Shown here: piece by piece, positions 1 to 10,798 of the stretch
Position numbering within the stretch: the first letter of the stretch is position 1
Layout of the letters: every line of letters starts with the position of its first letter
Origin: Amoebidium appalachense
Lineage: Eukaryota; Ichthyosporea
Assembly (NCBI GenBank): GCA_963693365.1
Contig: CAVNZM010000008.1
Location: forward strand, 8,680,001 to 8,744,000
Length of the DNA stretch: 64,000 nucleotides
Direction: 5' to 3'
Program-made: the position numbers and the translations under genes
Notes under the pieces: model-generated
The model's input: the letters and a program-made list of their open reading frames with translations, nothing else
Told to the model about the DNA's origin: nothing
The model's database searches: none

Positions 1-17
1 ACCAGTAAAAGCCCGGT

Positions 18-948
18 TCATAATTCATAAGAAGAGGGTAGGCAAAGCAAGCCTCCTTCAGAAAACACATGCTTCCATTCGTGAGCAGTTTTCGTATCCC
101 ATTTGCCAGCCTGAGCCATTTTCGTTGAGCAGGGGGATTCCAGGCATAATACATTCTTCTGGAGGCTTGGCCTAAAAAGAAAAGTCGTCGGAGTCGCCCT
201 TTCTTTTGTAAGCAACTTCGTGAGCGCGCTTCGTGTTTTCATATCCTCCAGTGCAGGTCTGGATGGTGCCCCATCCTCTGCTTCATTTGTAGGTGGCCCT
301 ACTGTAGGTTCTGTTCGTTGTGTGGAATACCAAAACCATTCGTATTCGTGGAACTGCTTTGTTCTGTGCTTTCTTTCGTGTTGGTGTTCATGAAGTTACC
401 CCGTTCACACACCCTACTTCTTACATACATTAGATGTAAGTAGCTGCCTGGTGAGTGTGTGGTTCGTGTTCGTGGCATTCTTCTGTTCCTTCGTGAGAAG
501 AATATTCGTTTTAGCAGAGGTGCCCAATAAGGCAGCTTGTGGGGTTGTCTCCCGCATGTGCCCATTGGTGGGGTATGCACGTGCTAAATTGTTACAGTGT
601 CATCATATTGCAAGGGAATAACATGGTCACCTCCGTACCAGGGCCTAGTAGGTACACATGATGGTCCGATGTGTTAGTCAACAACACCGTGACCTTGCAT
701 TCGTATTCGTATTTGTCTTCCACGTCACTTTCTTCAGTAGTGAAGGAGGGTATTCGTAATTCGAAACTGAAAGGCTTCCAGCCAAAATACTGACACTGTA
801 TGATGGGGTTGTGAGGGAGCGGTGCCCATACCACATTCTTTTGTTCTGGTGGGGGTGTGCCGGCAGCTAGTGCAAGGCTTGACAGTGTAATTGGTATGTT
901 ACACCGTATTGCCACAGACGGGCATTCACCTTAAAATTCGTACCCAAC
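18..948 (-). pseudogene. Cluster of broken, unrecognised ORFs
   Basis: Three open stretches lie in series on the minus strand (about 948-592, 580-299 and 242-18). Only the last begins with a normal ATG (at 242). The first opens just after a TAA and a possible AAG acceptor. Its residues alternate hydrophobic and polar (for example TVLLTNTSDHHVYLLGPG), suggesting a beta-rich domain. The second is rich in Thr, Asn and Arg. I do not recognise a family. They could be exons of one decayed gene or remains of a mobile element next to the copia fragment. The coding strand is unusually rich in ACGAA, the complement of the TTCGT pentamer seen further right, so base composition alone may keep these frames open. 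Confidence 0.25.
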
Positions 949-1430
949 ACCTTCTTTGTTTTTCACATGCATGAACAAAAGTTCTGCATCGACTTTATTA
1001 CATGCCTTTTGTGCACCAAGAGTGCAAATTCGTTAGGGCGTGGCACCAGGAAGGGCCGCCATACATGAGTCAGGCATATGTTCGTAATGTGTTTAGGCAT
1101 GCCAGCATACATTCATGCGCATGTTGTGCATCCTGGGCGCTAAACTATGGGGCATGCTGTATTCGAGAACAGCAAGGGATTTGAAGCATGCATGCAACAC
1201 TACTTTCATAAGATCTTAGGTCCTACATGCTATAGCAACAGCGACTATCTTCTTCGTTAAGTGCATTTGTGCTGAAAGTGGCCGTGCATCTGGCTTGCGA
1301 GTGTGGACGTGCATGCGGTGGCATGGACACGATGGCAGTGTGCAATAGGGCAATGCACGCAAGGGCAACGGTTTTATTTTCTTCCTAACATAGAGGGGGC
1401 TGTGTGCATTGCAACCCAAGCAGTGTTGTG
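949..1430. other. No gene recognised
   Basis: Short ORFs occur on both strands, but none has domain-like composition or convincing splice sites. ATTCGT words continue through this stretch. Confidence 0.4.
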
Positions 1431-1690
1431 CATTCGTCCTTTCATTTTCGTATTTCCAGTTCATTTTGCTTTCGTTTTTCGTTTTTTGTCGTTTGATAAC
1501 TTCGTTACTTCGTTTTGTTTTCGTGTTGCATTCATTTCGTATTTCCTCTATGCAATCGTTTGTCGTTAATTCTTTATTTCATTGCGTATTCGTGATGGTT
1601 CGTTTTTCGTTGGTTCATTGCTTCGTTAGCAATTCTTTATTCGTTTGTTCGTGTATTCGTTGTTTCGTTGTGTATTCGTTTTTCTTCACA
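1430..1690 (+). repeat. TTCGT-rich cluster
   Basis: The pentamer TTCGT, often as ATTCGT or TTTCGT, occurs roughly twenty times in about 260 bases, almost only on the plus strand. Spacing is irregular, so this is not a simple tandem microsatellite. A thinner scatter of the same word extends left to about position 60. It opens two long plus-strand frames made of Phe, Val, Arg and Ser, which I treat as composition artefacts. Confidence 0.7.
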
Positions 1691-1845
1691 TTTTTGATGT
1701 GTCGTAGCAAAAGAAGTTTTACATGCTTTCAATTCTTTCCGTGTAGGTGGGCTGGCCACTTCAAACTTGTAGGTGTATATATTCTAAGCCGGACAAGGAA
1801 AGATGTGCCTATCATCGGGGTAAAAAGGATTGTGATCGGCCATGG

Positions 1846-1930
1846 GAGATTCTTGAGCTGATTGAAAGATGTGAGATTCTTGAACTGATTGAAAGATGTG
1901 AGATTCGAAGGATGCGAGATTCTTGAACTG
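1846..1930 (+). repeat. 27-bp tandem repeat, about 2.5 copies
   Basis: A unit reading GAGATTCTTGARCTGATTGA followed by AAGATGT is repeated twice almost perfectly. A shortened third copy (GAGATTCTTGAACTG) follows after a small interruption. Confidence 0.75.
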
Positions 1931-2401
1931 CGCGGTCGCCAATGTAAACAGTTGGACTAGTTAGGATAAGGCAGAGTACAACTGAATCAAAATAAAGACA
2001 GAGAACGGGTAGAAAGGCACACGCGGCCAGGTTGCTTTTACTATGGGCCGACTCAGTTTGTCTCAGACTTCACTGATGTGATCCCCGTACTGGGACGGCT
2101 TTCTTATATAGCCCCCAGGTTTCGGATCAAGGCCCAGGATTGGTTCATCCGCGGCCAGCGCGGGTGGCAACATGCCATTCGTGATTCTGGTGCGGTCCGA
2201 GCCAGTCAGACCTTTGTCCTATTTATGCAAACCTCTTATTGGTTCACTTCGTTTATGTGGTATGCAGCTGAAGAACCATATATGGTTCAATTCTTAGGTC
2301 AGAGTGAGTCCTATTGGTGCGGACATAATATTTATGTGATATTCATGACAAAGCACGAATCGTGTGCTAGTAGATCACATTCTTTAGTAAACATGTACAG
2401 T
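1931..2401. other. Flank of copia fragment, no gene recognised
   Basis: This stretch holds a TATATA word near 2105 and an ATTGGTTC word near 2236, but no supported coding exon. It is where a 3' LTR of the minus-strand copia fragment would be expected. I could not identify LTR ends, because no second LTR copy is available to compare. The direct repeat TGTACAGTT at 2394-2402 and 2407-2415 marks the point where pol homology stops. Confidence 0.35.
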
Positions 2402-2911
2402 TCATGTGTACAGTTGTTTACAATACACCCATCGCACTTTGATTGGCTTGTAGCCTGGCGGGGGGTCTACTAGTGAGTAGGTGCCGTACTTGTCCAGCTT
2501 GGCTAGCTCTGCATGCATGGCCTCCTCCCACTGTGGTGCAAAAGATGACGCACGTGCCTCCCTCAGCGAATTTGGTATGGGCACATCGGCTACATAGTAG
2601 ATGGGCTCGGTCATGCTGGTGCCATCACTGTTGGTGCCGCTGGTGGTGGTGCTGGCCAGAGCACTGGCTGCTGCCGTCATGGCTAGCACCTTGCTGTTGT
2701 CGCGCATGCGTCCACCACCCACGTGCTCACTAGAGTTGAACACACGGCCACTACGGGTCCTAGGTGGCTGGTGGTGGGTAGGCACAACCTCCCCCCCAAT
2801 CCGCACACGCCGAAGTTGGTTGGTGCTGTCGCAGGGGAAGTAGTCCGTTGCTGTGCACTTGCAACTGGTGCAGTCTCCTCCTGTGTGGTTGCCTGGGTAG
2901 CCGGTGTGCAC
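2402..2911 (-). pseudogene. Start of copia reverse transcriptase, truncated
   Basis: The frame carries the conserved entry of the RVT_2 domain: a Trp followed by EEAMHAELAKLDKYGTYSLV and then IKVRWVYCKQ. Homology stops about 7 residues later at a TGTACAGTT duplication. The catalytic YVDD region is therefore absent. Upstream of the RT start is a low-complexity Ser/Thr/Ala linker. The frame differs from that of the integrase. Confidence 0.75.
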
Positions 2912-3022
2912 GGTGGTGTGTGTGGTACAGCTTCGCCCGCTGTGGCAGAATCAACGGGTGGCTGGCCGGTACTGGTGCCTCGATCTGATTGGTTGCCGGA
3001 GTCAGCGAATCGTGCGACACGC

Positions 3023-4060
3023 TCAGGCAGTGGTGGGTGTAGTGGGGCTGAAGGGGGTCGGGGTGCCCTTGTGCAGGGTCATACCCTCGTCGAACACCAC
3101 ACTCCTCCTCACCACGACCTTCCTAAAGCCCTTTTCGGTGGCCAGCAATATGCGGTATCCCTTCACCTGCACCCCCCTGTCGCTGCCGTATCCAATCAAA
3201 ATGCCGCGTTCGGCGCGTGGGGCCAATTTGTTGCTACGTTTCTCGGCTGGGATAGTGGGGTAGGCCAGGCAACCAAAGACTCGCAGGTGGGAGACGTTGG
3301 GCTTGATGCCATAAAATGCCTCAAACGGAGTTTTGTCAAACGTGGCCTTGTGTGGGGTCATATTGGACACGTAGGTGGCTGTCTGGACGGCGGAAGGCCA
3401 GTGGTGGCGCGGAAACCCGGGTATGCTGGCCATTAGGGTGCGCGCCATCTTCACGATTGAGCCGACCAGCCACTCTGCCTTACCATTCTGGCCGTGTTGA
3501 TATGGTGCGGTCTGTTGCTGCACAATCCCCAGCTGTTCGCAAAAACTGCGAAATTGCTTGGCGGTGAGTTCCCCCCCATCGTGGCGAAAAATACCGACTC
3601 GGTAGTTGTGTTGGCGCTCCATCTGCACGGTGAAAGCCTTGAGGATGTCCCCAGCCTCGGCCTTGTTGTTCAGGCACCACACAAAGCACATGTCGGTAGC
3701 ATCACACTGCGCACACATGACGTAGAACTTGTGATCAACGGATTCGGGGTAAGGACCCCCCAGGTCAACATGCACAATGCCGAGCGGGGCCGTAGCGCGT
3801 GTGCGTCCGGTGGTAGGATACGGCTGGTCCTTGGCCTTGCCCAAAATGCACCCCTCACACAGTTGTTGGGTGTCGGACCGGGGAATGCTGCTGGTGAGTT
3901 GTAGCCCGTCGACCATACCACCTTTCGACATGCACAGCAGATAGCCCGAATTGATGTGGCCTAAACGGCGGTGCCAGTGGTGCTGGGCAATGCACGATGC
4001 CACAGCACTAACAGAGAGGGTAGTGTGGAGAGGTAGAAACACAGTTGCATGTTCTGTCAA
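3023..4060 (-). pseudogene. copia integrase region
   Basis: An open frame of about 345 codons, with no ATG at its left limit, encodes an HHCC zinc-binding segment (HRRLGH near the start, then CEGCILGK). The catalytic core follows, with the first Asp in VHVDLGGP, the second in RHDGGEL and the Glu in NGKAEW. A copia C-terminal segment (FEAFYGIKPNVSHLRVFGC) completes it. These are standard copia integrase landmarks. The three acidic residues are intact, but upstream and downstream parts are missing or out of frame. Confidence 0.85.
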
Positions 4061-4329
4061 TCTACGTCTAATTTAATATGCTCGATTCTCACCTATTTAT
4101 CTGCCGCAGGCAGATTCCATGAATACAGATCTATCCAAAGGTATTTGCGCATCTGATTGGCAAATACAATGAATACTATAAATCTGACCAATCATATAAC
4201 GACACGTACTACCATGAACGGAAATCAAACTGCATTCCCCTCATACGGTCCAATCGCAGACAAAACACCCGACTACACAGAAAACATGAAAAGCATGCAC
4301 AACAATCGTCGGATGCGTGCTTTCCTCTC
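4061..4329. other. Spacer between two retroelement remains
   Basis: AT-rich sequence with no ORF of interest separates the copia fragment from the LINE copy. Confidence 0.4.
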
Positions 4330-5345
4330 GCTATAAGCCGCTTAAAGAAGTATTTGCCCTCCCATCCTCTCTTCTCTATCCGACCTGTCCCCTCCTCACC
4401 TCTCCCCTCTTTCCTTCCCTCTCTCTCCCCTTCTCCCCTGGGCACAAATACAAATAAACCCCGCAGACGTGTGTGTGTGACTTTAGACTGCCACTTACTT
4501 ATTAATTATGTACACAATCACAAGATAATCACGCAATATAACAAATGGAAAAAGATACCACACGACACTAGACCCGATGAAAGCATACACCTTGAAAAAC
4601 TAAGCCTTATGTCTCGTTTTATATATACTGACCGCCTCAACCATATTGTGAAATATGGCACTCGCAAATGTATAACACCTAAATACATATCACCTTCCTG
4701 TAGAACTGGTCTTTCTCTAGTTGATAATATTATTGATCAATTACCACGCTTTTACTGTACACGTGCTATACAGTGGAGATCTAATAAGTATAAGGTGGCA
4801 TCATTTGCATGCCCAAACAACACACACACACACCAGTTTAACCGGTCATGTATCGCCAAATGTAGTTTGATAACCACATAATACCGCAACACACACACGT
4901 CACATTCACAACAGACACCCAGAAAGATAGTCTACCTGTAAATTACAACATCCTTGATTTTATACTAAACACGTGTAACTACGACCTGTTTATTAGATGT
5001 ATTGATTGGCTTGAGAAACACATCACTACAAAATTCTAGCGCACGTGCACGCGCAAACACACACACACACACACACAGACACACACAACCAGCTGATACC
5101 GAGTGTCCCAGGGGAGCCCCTAAAAAAGAAAAGAAAAAAAAAAAAAAGAAAAAAAAAACGGGGAACCCCAACTAATTGATTTCTCTTTGTAGTCTTTATG
5201 GTGTCTCGTAGAGAAAGTAAACCCTGATATATAGTCATCACCCGACATCTGATATGCCGCTGAGGGGATATTCCGAGCAAAAACTCCCCCATACCTGAGG
5301 CTGGTTTCTCTTTGCCTCGAGTAAACAGCGTAAACCCCCATGTGT
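4330..5345 (+). mobile_element. Non-LTR retrotransposon (LINE) 3' end, copy 1
   Basis: This is the same element as the minus-strand copy at 50458-52140. It holds the last part of the RT-containing ORF (open from 4354 to 4881) and a 3' region with, in order, a (CA)n run, CCAGGGGAGCCCC, an A-rich stretch and a distal tail ending near GCGTAAACCCCC. The C-terminal ORF carries a Cys/His-rich motif (CPNNTHTHQFNRSC). The copy is 5'-truncated inside the ORF, as is usual for LINEs. Comparison with copy 2 and the shorter copies at 27.0 and 11.0 kb defines the shared 3' region. Confidence 0.75.
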
Positions 5346-5438
5346 ACCACAGTGCACACGTACGCGTACGCACACACACGCACACACATTGGCAGTAGAC
5401 ACACGTACACAAGTATACGACGTACACACGTACACCGG

Positions 5439-5470
<32 letters not shown>

Positions 5471-6879
5471 ATATACCCCCCCCGTCGGGGGGTAAAAATA
5501 TACCCCCCGTGGCGTGTGGCACGGTTAGGGTCATCGGGCTTCGGGCCGTAGGCCCGAAATGCCCCTGGTCAAAACAGTAATTTCACAGCCTGACGAGACC
5601 TCCCCCATGGCTGTGCCCTCGACGGACCGGCACGATGATCACGGCCATGCCATAACATGTTCAGGTTTCACTGCACCGTAGCTATCGTCATCACTATGTA
5701 CATAGGCCATGATCCTGAGGCTCGAGCTCGCAAAGTATGAGGATAGGGCGGTATGTACATTCCTAACTTTTTTTCATTTTACTATTTTTTTGCGCGCCAA
5801 ACTGAAAGCGAGGGGACGGTGCTCGAGATCATGAATGAACTGAGCGCCATGCATTGTGCTGTACAGTATATCAAGTTCCCCCATCAGGTGTACACCCTGG
5901 CGCGTGCGTACAAAGAGCGTACACTCAGTTACAACGGTTTTTAGATGCTGATATACTACTCTTATTAGCTAGTACTATGTCACAATGATCATTGGTACTA
6001 TACTGTACATTAATAGAATATGTACTTAGATCTACCATGCAAATGCACGTGCACACTGCGTCGATCTTGACCAGGGCCAGAAATTACAGTGCCACTTGGA
6101 CCTAAAAACGTCACCTGATTCTGAAACCCGAAAAAAAGCCACTTATCGTGGAACGCCAGGTCCATTGAACTCAGGGCCAGTGGACCTAAACACTATAAAT
6201 ATATATATAACCCAGTGGAGTGGAAGTGGAATACAGGCAAAGTTGGCAAAATACATGTGCGCCACCTTTCAAACAAGCCACCACTCCTAAACCATATTTC
6301 AACCCCTGATCTTGACTCTGAGAATAGTGCATGGCGCATATGTAACCAATAGGCAAACACCGCAAATCCAAGATAGATTGAATAATTTTTTTTCCCGCGG
6401 AGTTTTCGCTGTAGCTCTCATAAGTAACACTGCGACATATACGCAAGTAAAGCGGCCTGGCAATTGCATAAATTCAGTTCGGTACGTACTACGTATACGT
6501 GCGGTTTCGTTTGGCACTAGCTGGTGAGGACCGTTGAGTCACACCGTGACCGCGTACATGTCCACGAGTGCATTTATGTGCTCGAAGACCGTGGTTCGAA
6601 GACCTTCGAAATAAAATACCGACGCCGCGCGTGCATGGCATGCGCATGATGGGCGTAAGCGTTCTTGCTTACACGAGTTTTTTTTACATGACCATGGAGC
6701 TCACGGGGAGTCCCATAAACATAGATACTGTTGTGCAGCTGGTAGTAGTAATATTTGGTTGCATGGGCCCTGTCGAATGGGGAATATGCTCTACCTGCTT
6801 TCCTCTTACCTAAAAATAGCTGAGTGCAAGGAATCGGAACTTCGCAAGGAATAAAGCAGGGAATAAAGTTTGATTTTTG
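5346..6879. other. Intergenic, no gene recognised
   Basis: The stretch contains CA/CG-rich sequence and a G homopolymer at about 5441-5469, then non-repetitive DNA without supported exons. ORFs near 6186-6527 and 6568-6903 lack domains and splice-site support. Confidence 0.4.
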
Positions 6880-6954
6880 ATCAATGGGTGCGGATCCAAC
6901 CAATCAATGCTAGCGCTCGCACAGAAAGTGATCCCCCAAAACAGGCTGTGAAAT

Positions 6955-7725
6955 ATAGTGTGTAAACCCCCTGGGGGGTTTAGGGACAGAAATTGTTTTT
7001 CTTTTGACTCGGTTTTATAGATCCGTTGATGAAGGCAACGTGCAGCCACAGGCTACATAACCACCATTAGAACTGAAAAAGCCAAAGCTACGAAATAAAA
7101 ATAAAGCGACAAGTGACAAAGGACACCAGCGGGCAAAACCTTAAGTGTACGTGTATGCGTGAAACTAGTTTGCTCCAACTAGTCATATGCATCGATGTTG
7201 ACCAGACCACACTCCGCAAGAAGTTGGACATCATTACCGCTGCTTCCCAACAGGCCCCCCTCAAAATCTACCGAGGCACAGCAAGCAAGTCAGCGTCTAA
7301 AAGAGCAATGCAGACAATTGTGCCTGAAAGTCCGAAATTTGTCCCTAACTTTTCGCGGTTAGGTCCATCAATTTCCGAAAAATGGCCCTAACAGAGCCAA
7401 ATATATTAGAAAAGTGGCACCTAAAAACGGTTGTTGGCTCTATTAGCGCCATCCAGGCTTGTGGAAAGCTGCCAAATTGGCATTAGCCAAAAAAAACAAA
7501 TTTCACACCCTGCCCCAAAACTTCCTTTCCGAAGCTCCGGATCGTATCATTTTTTTTTTTTTACGATGACTTTATTGAGATGCTATCATGCTCCGCAAAA
7601 GAGAAGCATCTCACAGATATCACAGAGAAGAAAATACAAAAAAGCCTTACTCTCGGATACGGAGGAGATAACGACTAAGATAATCATATACCCGAGAAAA
7701 CTCTTACGTATCATTTGCACGTTGA
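6955..7725. other. Segment present only in left arm
   Basis: The right arm passes directly from the block matching about 6950 to the block matching about 7726. The left arm has roughly 770 extra bases. Near its left limit is a small palindrome (TAAACCCCC-TG-GGGGGTTTA, 6963-6982). No transposase ORF or clear terminal repeats were seen. It may be an insertion here or a deletion in the other arm. Confidence 0.5.
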
Positions 7726-8199
7726 CAAGTTGTGTAACCAGCTCCCGCCTCCCGGGAATTTGAGGCCACCCCATGGGGTTCTAATCATTTCCATGTGTGT
7801 CAGAACAATAATTTGTGCGTATTAGCTTTACATACTCAATATGAAAAATGTCTGGAAAAAATGCAATTCCTCTGTTCCACATATACGACAGTCGCCGTGA
7901 CTCAGTGAATTGGTTTAAGGGGATTACAGAGATAAAGTAGATCGAATCAAATGCTTCGTGTACACTTGGTCAACCAATCGTATCGAGGAGCGGAAATGAG
8001 GATAGAAAAACAAAGAACACGCAGGATACTCTGATCTATCATACGTGGCGCTAGACTTGGCGCTGTACTACAGGCTACTGACGATACTCATATAGCATTA
8101 ATATGTTTGCTATTGTTTCAGACAGTTCTGAACTTGTGCAAGAAGAGATTTTAGGCCAAATTCTTGCATTAGTCGTGAGTGATTCACCTTAATGCAAAA

Positions 8200-8325
8200 A
8201 CCGCACGTGCTGCCATTTTTCAAAAAAGTTTGCTTTTTCAACGTTTGTGCATTCCTGGATTATCACCATAGCGATTCTTCAAGGTTCTATCGCAAAACGG
8301 TATAAATGGTTCACGCTCAGCAGAC
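8200..8325 (+). promoter_or_regulatory. Conserved promoter of zinc-finger gene A
   Basis: A CACGTG palindrome (8204-8209) lies about 95 bp upstream of a TATAAA box (8301-8306) within CGGTATAAATGGTTCACGCT. The right-arm paralog has the same arrangement in reverse orientation, with nearly the same bases around both elements. Surrounding noncoding DNA is more diverged, so both elements are likely functional. Transcription would start about 25-30 bp after the TATA box. Confidence 0.7.
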
Positions 8326-8743
8326 CGCAGCCAAAAGTGCCTTGGAGCCATGCACTCGCCATAGACATCTTATGCACCATTTCTGCTCAGAGGCTGAGTA
8401 GTTACTTTGGCTCACTCATTCTATGGCCAGAACTAGCGCTGGTGCATAGCTACGACAGCAAACGGGTGACTTCATCATGTATATACCATCTTTCCCCTGT
8501 TCATGATCATCAATGATTTATATATGGCGGATATTTTACTGAAATATATATGCACAGACAGTGTCCGATTATATTATAATACTAATACTTCACCTAGTTT
8601 GGCAATCTATTTGGCACTCAATAGCGCTCATGCAGCTGCGCAGAGCCTGCGTTCGGGCCCTTGTACAACAAGGCTTTGGACACGTTTGCCCCTTTTACCT
8701 TGAGCTACATGCAGTCCAACAGTATTAATGATGCGTATGGTGT

Positions 8744-10586
8744 ATGGGAGCATGCCGTTGGCCCGCCATCCCTCGTTTTTTGACCATCATGAATATGAAA
8801 GCCTTCAGGTTGGAAAATTTAATCACCACACCGACGTCCTTTCAATCTGACTCAGATTCAGTTAGCAACATGGCATCGCTCGCCGGCCCGGGACTCAACC
8901 TGTCTGAGAATCTAGGTCTCCGAGCACAGTTTAGCCGTATTTCAAACCACCACGAGGACGTTAACAACTTTGGTTTTTCACGGTCGACCCTCGAGGAGAA
9001 AGTTTCGAAAGAACCCGTCGTCAGTAGTAGCCACCATGATGCAAGTTCACAGTGGGCAACGACGTCAACCAGTATACGTAGTGTCTCGATGCCCACGTTT
9101 TCATCGCGTTTGCATGCAGAACCACATGCAAAACCATCTCTACACTCTCCTCCAATATCTGATTCAGTACCTAAACCTACACGTAAGCGCCCGTCGAGAA
9201 CGAAAGGGATGAAATACTGCATGACCAAGGATGACGAGTGTCCAATATGCAAAAACATGTACTCGGGTTACAACAGCCTGCGCAACCATGTGAGAAAGAA
9301 ACACAAAATCAAGCGGCCCACGTCACACATTGCCCGTTTGCGAAGACAAACCCAAGAACTTGAGCGTCATATGGCTGAAAGGTATGTCGTGCCGTTGCTA
9401 GGCCTGGATCACGGTGTCCGTTAAGTTTTGGAGACTAGCCTAGACTAGTACTGAGCTTGCCAAGCAACGTTTAAATCTCGAACATGACCCTTCGTTGTGT
9501 GTGGGCGTTACGATTTGTGTTTGTTTATGTCTGTTAATGTGACAAGTCTTGCTTGGACAAGTTCATGATCTTCATTTCAACAGCGAATAACTTAATGGAC
9601 TTGTGACTAAATATAATCGTCATGTGCCATGACGATTATATTTATGAATAGAATTAGTGGATTGTTAAGACTTTTCAGCGGTGTGTGTCACAGTGGTGTA
9701 TGTGTACATGTGTGTATGTGGCTGTTTGTCTGTGTGTTTGTGCGTTGGTGTGTGTGTGTGTGTTAATGTACATGGGTGTCAGGTGCCGACCGATGCCAGT
9801 GTGCGTCCTGATGCAGTGACAGTGTATGTGCCAATCAGCAATTTCCAGAGAAAGAACATTTAGTCAAGTGGCATCCCATAGTAGTTCTGCAAATGATATA
9901 CTAACACAGTGCACAAAAATTCTTTCAGGAGGAGACAAAACGAGACATATCAAGCAACCGATCGTCGCACACCGTCAGCTACAGGGAACACGCCCTCCGC
10001 TGAAATTCCGCATCATTCTTCGATGTTTCCATTTCTCTCTGACGGTCACCAACGTCCAAGCTCCTTTTCACTTTCGAAGCTGCCTGATGCGACCAGAACA
10101 TTGCCAAGGGAAAATGTGAATACGGCACAACCACGACGACAAAGCGATGGGTTGTCTGACATTTCCTGGAGTTCCATCGAATTCGAATCCCCCCAGTCCG
10201 TTTCAAGTCATCGCTCTGGCAACGTAAGTTTTGGCGATTCACGAAACACCGGGAGAAATTATTCAAGCATGCAAACACATGCCTCCAAAAAATGTCCCAC
10301 AGGTCCGGGAGGGTTGAAGAATGTCAACATGGAACCTGCATTCTCACGATATCCGAATTCAGTTGGGAACCTACAAATGCAAACCAATCAAATCCCGTCG
10401 TTAGAACCTGACAGCCAGTCGCATGGTTGGGTAAAGGACAGCTGCAGCGAACGGTCCCCTGTTTACAGGGATAAGGGTCCCAAGGGCGACCCGTATGTGG
10501 ATATACAGGAAATACTGTCCGATCCGATAGTTTTGGCGCATGAAATTGGAGAAATTCTAAGAATTGCAAATGAAATTTTGACTTAA
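8744..10586 (+). CDS. C2H2 zinc-finger protein, paralog A (two exons)
   Basis: Exons 8744-9381 and 9929-10586 join in phase across a GTATGT...TTTCAG intron, giving 431 residues. A single C2H2 finger (C166, C169, H182, H187) lies in a basic segment at the end of exon 1, followed by Arg/Lys-rich sequence. Exon 2 is Ser/Pro-rich, probably disordered, and ends in a conserved hydrophobic tail (DPIVLAHEI). A nucleic-acid-binding, possibly regulatory role is inferred from the finger only. Paralog B, in the opposite arm, shares the intron position and phase. The ATG matching B's start (8709) opens a frame that stops after about 25 codons, because of a small indel. The downstream ATG at 8744 restores the ancestral frame further on, so about 35 N-terminal residues differ. 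The 3' end overlaps a long hairpin. Confidence 0.8.
9608..9644 (+). repeat. 17-bp perfect palindrome in intron of gene A
   Basis: TAAATATAATCGTCATG is followed by TGC and its exact reverse complement. It lies mid-intron. I did not find an equivalent in the intron of paralog B. Confidence 0.8.
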
Positions 10587-10697
10587 CTGATAGACATAGG
10601 GTTCGTACTGATAGACATAGGGTTCGTATGTGCTACTCAAGTAGCACATACGAACCCTAGGTCTATCAGTTAAGTCAAAATTTCATTTGCAATTCTT
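10559..10697 (+). repeat. Long near-perfect hairpin at 3' end of gene A
   Basis: The left arm (10559-10637) and right arm (10640-10697) are inverted repeats of 58 bp with one mismatch and a 2-base loop. The left arm additionally contains a 21-bp direct duplication (10587-10607 and 10608-10628). The left arm starts inside the last codons of gene A and spans its stop codon, so the mRNA 3' end could fold on itself. The paralog in the other arm has no such structure, so it arose after the duplication. Confidence 0.85.
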
Positions 10698-10798
10698 GAT
10701 TTTTTAACATCGGTTCCATAACTTTTATCGTATGAATATCGTATGAATTTCCAGTTTTAAGTTTTGCGGTCCCTGCATACAGCACGGCGGTGATAGTA

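Larger units (their letters stand above)
2402..4060 (-). mobile_element. Degenerate Ty1/copia retrotransposon pol fragment
   Basis: Read on the minus strand, the segment runs GAG-pre-integrase, integrase, linker, then the first part of reverse transcriptase. That integrase-before-RT order is diagnostic of copia elements. Gag, protease, the catalytic part of RT and RNase H are absent. The linker between about 3020 and 2911 changes reading frame. No LTR was found at either end. It is a dead, truncated copy. Confidence 0.85.

Noticed and set aside
592-948. dUTPase-like domain
   Set aside because: One C-terminal strand-turn pattern is reminiscent, but the other dUTPase motifs are not present.
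1740-2400. 3' LTR of the copia fragment
   Set aside because: TATA- and CCAAT-like words exist but no second LTR copy, TG...CA ends or primer-binding site could be identified.
2078-2473. Plus-strand ORF of 131 codons
   Set aside because: No domain features; it overlaps the copia fragment in antisense at its right end.
4354-4881. ORF as a host gene
   Set aside because: The same sequence recurs at 50.5-51.6 kb downstream of reverse-transcriptase motifs; it is the C-terminal part of a LINE ORF.
6060-7440. Dispersed repeat around GGGCCAGTGGACCTAAA / GTGGCACCTAAAAACG (also near 31110)
   Set aside because: Matches are short and not collinear; not distinguishable from chance by eye.
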